Source: an uncultured Pseudothermotoga sp. (GTDB lineage: Bacteria > Thermotogota > Thermotogae > Thermotogales > DSM-5069). From it: a stretch of 64,000 nt of DNA. The position numbers were made by a program, and so were the translations under genes. Below, one piece after another: positions 58,836 to 64,000 of the stretch. Under the pieces are notes generated by a model. The model was not told the DNA's origin. It saw only the letters and a list, made by a program, of their open reading frames with translations, and searched no databases. Positions within the stretch are counted from its first letter, which is position 1. Every line of letters begins with the position of its first letter. Location of the stretch: contig CALKJI010000010.1 in NCBI GenBank assembly GCA_937995655.1, positions 1 through 64,000 of the forward strand, read 5' to 3'.

Positions 58836-59810
58836 ATGAGAGGTGGTGTGAAACTGGCATCAAAGACTATTGAGGTTCCCGACAATGTTGATATGGTAGT
58901 TGTTTTGGGTCAATATGATAACAGACTGAGATTTTTGAGAAAAAAGTTCTCTGTGAACATAGATATATCAGACAAGAGAATCACAGTGATCGGTAGTGAT
59001 GAGTCTATAGTTGAGACAGTGGAAAACATAATCTCTCAGGTTGTTACCGCTGCCAAAAAGGGTTATGTTATGGACTGGAGTGAGTTTGAATCCTTAGTTG
59101 ATTTTTACTCTTCCTGGGATAGGTCTCCAACACAGAGTTCGCAAGAAACCATTTTGTCAGGCAGGATAAGGCCCAAGACCAGAGGTCAGGCTGAATATGT
59201 CGATGCCATGAGAAAATTTGACGTAGTATTTTCAATAGGGCCCGCAGGAACTGGTAAAACATATCTGGCTGTAGCCATGGCTTTGGACTATCTCAAATCA
59301 GGAATTGTCCAAAGAATCATACTCACAAGACCTGCCGTTGAGGCAGGTGAACGGCTTGGTTTTTTACCCGGTGATCTTGTTGAAAAGGTTGATCCTTATC
59401 TGAGGCCAATTTACGATGCTATAATGGATATGATGCCTGCAGAAAAATTCTATACTTACAGGCAGAAGGGAATCATTGAGATTGCACCGCTGGCATTCAT
59501 GCGTGGAAGGACATTGAACAACTGTTTTGTCATACTCGATGAGGCTCAAAATGCAACTCACCAGCAAATGAAGATGTTTTTGACAAGAATTGGTTTCAAC
59601 TCTAAGGCTGTCATAACAGGAGATGTGACTCAGATAGATATTGATAGGGGCAATTCAGGATTGATAGAGTGTGAGAATATTCTTAAAGGCATAGAAGGTA
59701 TAAGGTTTGTTTATCTATCTGAATCTGATGTTGTGAGACATCCTGTTGTGAAAGAGATCATCAAGGCATACGAAAGTTATGAAAGGAATAAACATGAAAA
59801 AGGTAACTAA
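58836..59810 (+). CDS. phoH: PhoH family ATPase
   Basis: GPAGTGKTYLAVAMAL, LTRPAVEAGERLGFLPGDL, FVILDEAQNAT. Confidence 0.94.
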   Translation: MRGGVKLASKTIEVPDNVDMVVVLGQYDNRLRFLRKKFSVNIDISDKRITVIGSDESIVETVENIISQVVTAAKKGYVMDWSEFESLVDFYSSWDRSPTQSSQETILSGRIRPKTRGQAEYVDAMRKFDVVFSIGPAGTGKTYLAVAMALDYLKSGIVQRIILTRPAVEAGERLGFLPGDLVEKVDPYLRPIYDAIMDMMPAEKFYTYRQKGIIEIAPLAFMRGRTLNNCFVILDEAQNATHQQMKMFLTRIGFNSKAVITGDVTQIDIDRGNSGLIECENILKGIEGIRFVYLSESDVVRHPVVKEIIKAYESYERNKHEKGN

Positions 59811-61239
59811 TTTCTTTTTGTTGAATTGGCTCGACTTTGTCGTTGTACTTCTATGCTTCTTCTTGATTGAATTACCTCGATTACCAAATTTACTCATCTT
59901 GGTGAACGGTTGTATAGTTTCTTTAGTTTTGTGGTTTGTAATTGTTAAACCACAGATCAGTGAAAAGCCCTTTTCATTGCACAGATCGTACTCTATTTTG
60001 TTCTACTTCATCATATTGGTTGGTGTCTTTTTATCAAGAATCTTGGTGAGACAATTTGGTTCATATTCATCACCATTTTTCATTCCAATCACATTGATAG
60101 CTCTGCTTTATAGCAAAGGAGTAGCTGTGGCAGCATCGGTTTACTTAGCCGTTGTTTTTTCCACGGCTTTTGGTTTTAATAGCTTGGGATATACTTTGAT
60201 GTTAACTACTTGTTTGATTACAGCAGTGGCAAGTTCCAAAATAGAGAAACGCATGCAAGTTGCAAGATCTGCTCTTATTGTTGCCATCTTTTCAGTATTT
60301 TTTTATCTACTGCATGTCAAAATGCAAGGAATAAAACCTGATTATTTGCAAATCATGATCGCCTTTGCTACACCCTTCATTTCTTCAGTCATCTGCATAG
60401 GTGTAATTCCTTTCATAGAATATGCAAGTATGATATATTCCAACATCGACCTCATAGAACTTGGTAATTTGAATAATCCACTTTTGAAGACACTTTCCTT
60501 GAGGGCTCCCGGCACTTATTATCATTCCTCTATGGTGGCGAACCTTGCTGAAGCCGCAGCACAAAGAATAGGAGCGAATGCTGTCTTGGCAAGAACAGCA
60601 TCGTATTTTCACGATGTAGGTAAAGCGAAAAGACCGTACTTCTACACTGAGAATATCTTTCAAGAAAATCCTCACGATGAGCTCAGTCCAAAGTTGAGTC
60701 ATCTTGTTATCCAAGACCATGTCAAATCAGGCTTGGAAATGGCAAAAAGAAATAGATTGCCATTGCTGGTTCAAGACGTAATTCCACAGCACCATGGCAC
60801 GCGTGTACAGAAGTATTTTTACCACAAATCAAAAGAGCTTGGAGAAGATCTGAGTGAGAATGAATTTCGTTATCCGGGTCCTAAACCTCAGTTCAAAGAG
60901 GCAGGTATAATAATGTTGGCAGATGCCGTTGAAGCAGCCGCAAGGAGTTTAAAAAGCCCTTCGGCAGGGCGTGTCCAAACAATGGTGGAAGAAATAATAT
61001 CAGGGATTTACAACGAAAGAGAACTTGATGAATCTGGATTGAACTTGAAGGAATTGGAGGCTATTGCTGAGGAGTTCACTAAGGTGTTGCTTAATATGTT
61101 TAAAAGTCGAATAGAGTATCCAAAGGAAGAAATAAAGAAGGTGATAAGCCTTGTCCAAAATTCAGATAATCAACCGTACAAGAAATCCGATAAACAAAAC
61201 ACTAGTCAAGAAAGTGATAGACAAAGTTCTAAGGAATGA
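59779..61239 (+). CDS. 7TM-HD family phosphohydrolase (PgpH/YqfF-like), short form
   Basis: Multiple TMs then YYHSSMVANLAEAAAQRIG, SYFHDVGK, QHHGT, MLADAVEAAARSL. Confidence 0.9.
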   Translation: MKGINMKKVTNFFLLNWLDFVVVLLCFFLIELPRLPNLLILVNGCIVSLVLWFVIVKPQISEKPFSLHRSYSILFYFIILVGVFLSRILVRQFGSYSSPFFIPITLIALLYSKGVAVAASVYLAVVFSTAFGFNSLGYTLMLTTCLITAVASSKIEKRMQVARSALIVAIFSVFFYLLHVKMQGIKPDYLQIMIAFATPFISSVICIGVIPFIEYASMIYSNIDLIELGNLNNPLLKTLSLRAPGTYYHSSMVANLAEAAAQRIGANAVLARTASYFHDVGKAKRPYFYTENIFQENPHDELSPKLSHLVIQDHVKSGLEMAKRNRLPLLVQDVIPQHHGTRVQKYFYHKSKELGEDLSENEFRYPGPKPQFKEAGIIMLADAVEAAARSLKSPSAGRVQTMVEEIISGIYNERELDESGLNLKELEAIAEEFTKVLLNMFKSRIEYPKEEIKKVISLVQNSDNQPYKKSDKQNTSQESDRQSSKE

Positions 61240-61573
61240 ATTAGGCAAGGTGAAGGTCAATTTGGTTTTCATCGGAGAAAAGAGGATTAGAGACCTAAAC
61301 AGAACCTACAGAGGTATCGACTCACCAACTGATGTACTCACCTTTGTTTACAAAGATCAAGATTTGTTTGGAGAGATTTTCATCTGCCCAAGGCAAATAG
61401 AAAAAAATGCAGTTAAGTACAGACAATCTTATCTAACTGAGCTGATCAGGGTTTTGATCCATTCCTGTCTCCATCTAAGCGGTTATGACCACGAACTAAG
61501 TAGTGAAAAATCAAAGGAATTGTTCATCAAGCAAGAAAAGTATCTTGAGGAGGTTGAAGGGTATGATCGTTAA
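61151..61573 (+). CDS. ybeY: Endoribonuclease YbeY
   Basis: YRGIDSPTDVLTF; HSCLHLSGYDHE zinc motif. Confidence 0.94.
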   Translation: MSKIQIINRTRNPINKTLVKKVIDKVLRNELGKVKVNLVFIGEKRIRDLNRTYRGIDSPTDVLTFVYKDQDLFGEIFICPRQIEKNAVKYRQSYLTELIRVLIHSCLHLSGYDHELSSEKSKELFIKQEKYLEEVEGYDR

Positions 61574-62792
61574 GCCATTCATGGCACTAAGACCTAAGAA
61601 GGAATTTGCTGAGAAAGTCGCCGTAAAACCATACGATGTGATAAGTTCTTACGATGCAAAAAAGGTTTTGCAGCATAACCCATACTCATTCTATAAGGTC
61701 ACAAAGCCAGAAGTAAATTTCGATGAGCCGATTGAACCAAGTTCAGAACAAGCACTGGAGGCGGCAAGGAAGAATCTCCAATGGTATATTGATTCTGGGA
61801 TCTTTTTTCAGGACCGCGAATCTTTTTATGTATACAAACAGGTTGCAAAAGATCACACTCAGATCGGATTGGTTGGGACTTTTTCAGTTGACGAATATCT
61901 CTCAAATCGAATAAAGAAACATGAACTGACCAGAAAAGACAAAGAGGATGAAAGGGCAAAACATATATACTACTTGAAAGCCCAGACCGGGCCAGTCTTC
62001 TTGATGTATCGTTCCTCTGATGAGATAGATAGTTTTATAGAAGGTCTCGCCCAAGGTGAAGCTGAATATGACTTTGTTGATGAAGACGGTGTTAGACAAA
62101 TTGTCTATGTGGTACAGGAAAAAGCAATGATTGAAAAGATAAAGGAACTATTCAGTAAAGTAGATAGCTTCTACATAGCAGACGGCCATCATCGTGCTGC
62201 TTCTGCTGTGAGAGTTGCACAGATTCTCAGGCAAGATAACAAGGAGAACACGGGAGAGTACAATTTCTTCCTGGCGGTCCTCTTTCCGCACAAGCACCTA
62301 CGTATATATGATTACAACCGAGTTGTTAAAGACTTGAATGGCATGGATGAAAAAGAATTCTTATCAAAGGTTGGAGAGGTTTTTGATATCTCTATCTCTG
62401 TCGAAGGTGCCTACAGACCAAAGATGAAGCACGAGTTTGGGATGTATTTGCGCGGGACTTGGTACAAAGTTGTGCTGAAAAAATCATTTATGGATCATTC
62501 TGATCCTATCAAATCCTTGGATGTATCTATATTACAGGAACATATTTTAGATCCGATTCTTGGCATAAAGGATCCAAGGACTGATAAGAGGATAGATTTC
62601 ATCGGTGGCATCCATGGTCTGAAGGCCTTACAGGATTATGTCGATCAAAAAGGTTGGGCAGTGGCCTTTTCATTGTTCCCAACGTCGATAGAAGATTTGA
62701 TGAAAGTATCAGATTCTGGTAAGATAATGCCCCCGAAATCAACTTGGTTTGAACCAAAATTGAAAAGTGGACTTTTTGTTCACTTAATTTGA
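61563..62792 (+). CDS. DUF1015 family protein
   Basis: MIVKPFMALRPKKEFAEKVAVKPYDVIS; YIADGHHRAASA; ATG 61563 follows GAGG (ORF open from 61503). Confidence 0.9.
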   Translation: MIVKPFMALRPKKEFAEKVAVKPYDVISSYDAKKVLQHNPYSFYKVTKPEVNFDEPIEPSSEQALEAARKNLQWYIDSGIFFQDRESFYVYKQVAKDHTQIGLVGTFSVDEYLSNRIKKHELTRKDKEDERAKHIYYLKAQTGPVFLMYRSSDEIDSFIEGLAQGEAEYDFVDEDGVRQIVYVVQEKAMIEKIKELFSKVDSFYIADGHHRAASAVRVAQILRQDNKENTGEYNFFLAVLFPHKHLRIYDYNRVVKDLNGMDEKEFLSKVGEVFDISISVEGAYRPKMKHEFGMYLRGTWYKVVLKKSFMDHSDPIKSLDVSILQEHILDPILGIKDPRTDKRIDFIGGIHGLKALQDYVDQKGWAVAFSLFPTSIEDLMKVSDSGKIMPPKSTWFEPKLKSGLFVHLI

Positions 62793-62855
62793 AGATTCGT
62801 AGAAAATTCGAACGTATTTTGAAAATATGGGGTCCTATTTGAAGGAGGTGAGACT

Positions 62856-63545
62856 GTGTTCTTTTACGATCCGACTTTCATAATTCTTATACCAGCCCTG
62901 TTACTGGCTGTATGGGCTCAGGTCAAGGTCAGTACTGCTTTCTCTGAGTATTCAAAGGTGAGATCTGTCAATGGTTTCACGGGTAGTCAACTTGCCATGA
63001 GATTGCTTGATAATGCCGGTATTTACGACGTACGTGTTGAATCGGTGCCAGGGCATTTGACAGATCATTACGATCCAAGAACGAAGGTTGTGAGACTTTC
63101 CGCTTCAACCTATGCAAGCTCTTCTGTGGCCGCCCTTGGTGTTGTAGCTCACGAAATCGGCCATGCAATTCAACATGCAGAGAAAAACCCCGCTCTTGTT
63201 TTCAGAACGATCCTTGCACCCGTTGCAAGCCTTGGATCATCACTTGCTTGGATTCTGTTCGTCATGGGACTGATTTTTGCACTGCCCGCTCTATGGCAGT
63301 TTGGAATTGTACTTTTTGCTCTGGCTGTCATATTCAGTTTGGTCACACTACCCGTGGAGTACGATGCAAGCAGAAAGGCAATCAAGTTGCTCAGGGAAAA
63401 CATTATGATGTCTGAAGAAGAGCTCAAAGGCGTCAAGAAAGTTCTAAGTGCTGCTGCCTTGACCTATGTTGCAGCAACTGCCATGTCTGTTTTGCAGCTT
63501 TTAAGAATGCTTCTGATAGCCGGTGCTTTTGGTAGAAGAGACTAA
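62856..63545 (+). CDS. Zinc metallopeptidase (YugP family)
   Basis: VVAHEIGHAIQHAEKNPALVFR HExxH; C-terminal TMs; GGAGG before GTG start. Confidence 0.92.
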   Translation: MFFYDPTFIILIPALLLAVWAQVKVSTAFSEYSKVRSVNGFTGSQLAMRLLDNAGIYDVRVESVPGHLTDHYDPRTKVVRLSASTYASSSVAALGVVAHEIGHAIQHAEKNPALVFRTILAPVASLGSSLAWILFVMGLIFALPALWQFGIVLFALAVIFSLVTLPVEYDASRKAIKLLRENIMMSEEELKGVKKVLSAAALTYVAATAMSVLQLLRMLLIAGAFGRRD

Positions 63546-63568
63546 AATGGAGCCGTGGGGGGCTGTTC

Positions 63569-64000
63569 TTGAAAAAAGTAACGATCAAAGATATCGCTGA
63601 TATCGCAGGTGTGTCTATTTCAACGGTATCTCGTGTTTTGAACGGAAAGGGAAATGTTGATTTAGAACTTAAGGAAAAGGTTCTGCAAGTGATAAAAGAT
63701 ACTGGTTTCCAGCCGAGCAGTTTTGCTCGCTCCTTCAGAAAAAAATCAGTACAGATCGATATCCTATTGAATGAATGGAAGGAACAGTATCTTCGAGTAT
63801 TACGTGGATTGATTGAAAGTTTGTGCTCTGAACAACTTTCGATGAATCTCAAAACAGATTTGAATAACCTTGGTGATTTTGTCGTTGCCATTGGCGAAGA
63901 ATTTGACCCCAAAATAAATGCTTCCATGATCATTGGACAGGAATCGTCATCTTGTTCAGTTGTTTTCGATTATTTTTCAACGACAGAGTCCATAGTTAGG
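63569..64000 (+). CDS. LacI family transcriptional regulator, N-terminal part (runs off right edge)
   Basis: TTG start after GGGGGG; my translation KKVTIKDIADIAGVSISTVSRVLNGKGNVDLELKEKVLQVIKDTGFQPSSFARSF; open to 64000. Confidence 0.9.
   Translation, partial: MKKVTIKDIADIAGVSISTVSRVLNGKGNVDLELKEKVLQVIKDTGFQPSSFARSFRKKSVQIDILLNEWKEQYLRVLRGLIESLCSEQLSMNLKTDLNNLGDFVVAIGEEFDPKINASMIIGQESSSCSVVFDYFSTTESIVR

Overview
This is a gene-dense bacterial chromosomal window. Protein character, low-GC coding and gene neighbourhoods suggest a member of Thermotogota (Thermotoga/Pseudothermotoga-like); that placement is inference. Most of it is housekeeping or core metabolism: xseAB-dxs, Gls24/FakA-like pair, tdh/kbl, a five-gene Opp-type transporter, TIGR03960 radical SAM, PBP2, fliS, nudF, smc, nagA, a very large multi-SLBB protein, thrS, an HD-GYP protein, ruvA-folC-valS, rplU-prp-rpmA-rplM-rpsI, dnaG-rpoD, phoH-pgpH-ybeY, DUF1015, a zinc metallopeptidase, and a LacI regulator running off the right edge. 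I see no CRISPR array, tRNA, rRNA, transposon or prophage. The observations most worth follow-up are: an ArsB/NhaD-type transporter broken by two single-base homopolymer frameshifts; a winged-helix plus Rossmann-like regulator next to nucleotide-sugar genes with a palindrome at its start; a perfect 15-bp convergent terminator that contains both stop codons; a hairpin that places the fakA-like Shine-Dalgarno in its loop; a ~65-aa insertion in an OppF-type ATPase; a membrane/DUF2089/SHOCT-like cassette whose outer genes share a C-terminal domain; a 10-unit SLBB protein; a membrane pyrophosphatase with the K+-independent signature; and a beta-grasp-like orphan next to fliS. I do not see one clear-cut new defence or mobile system.
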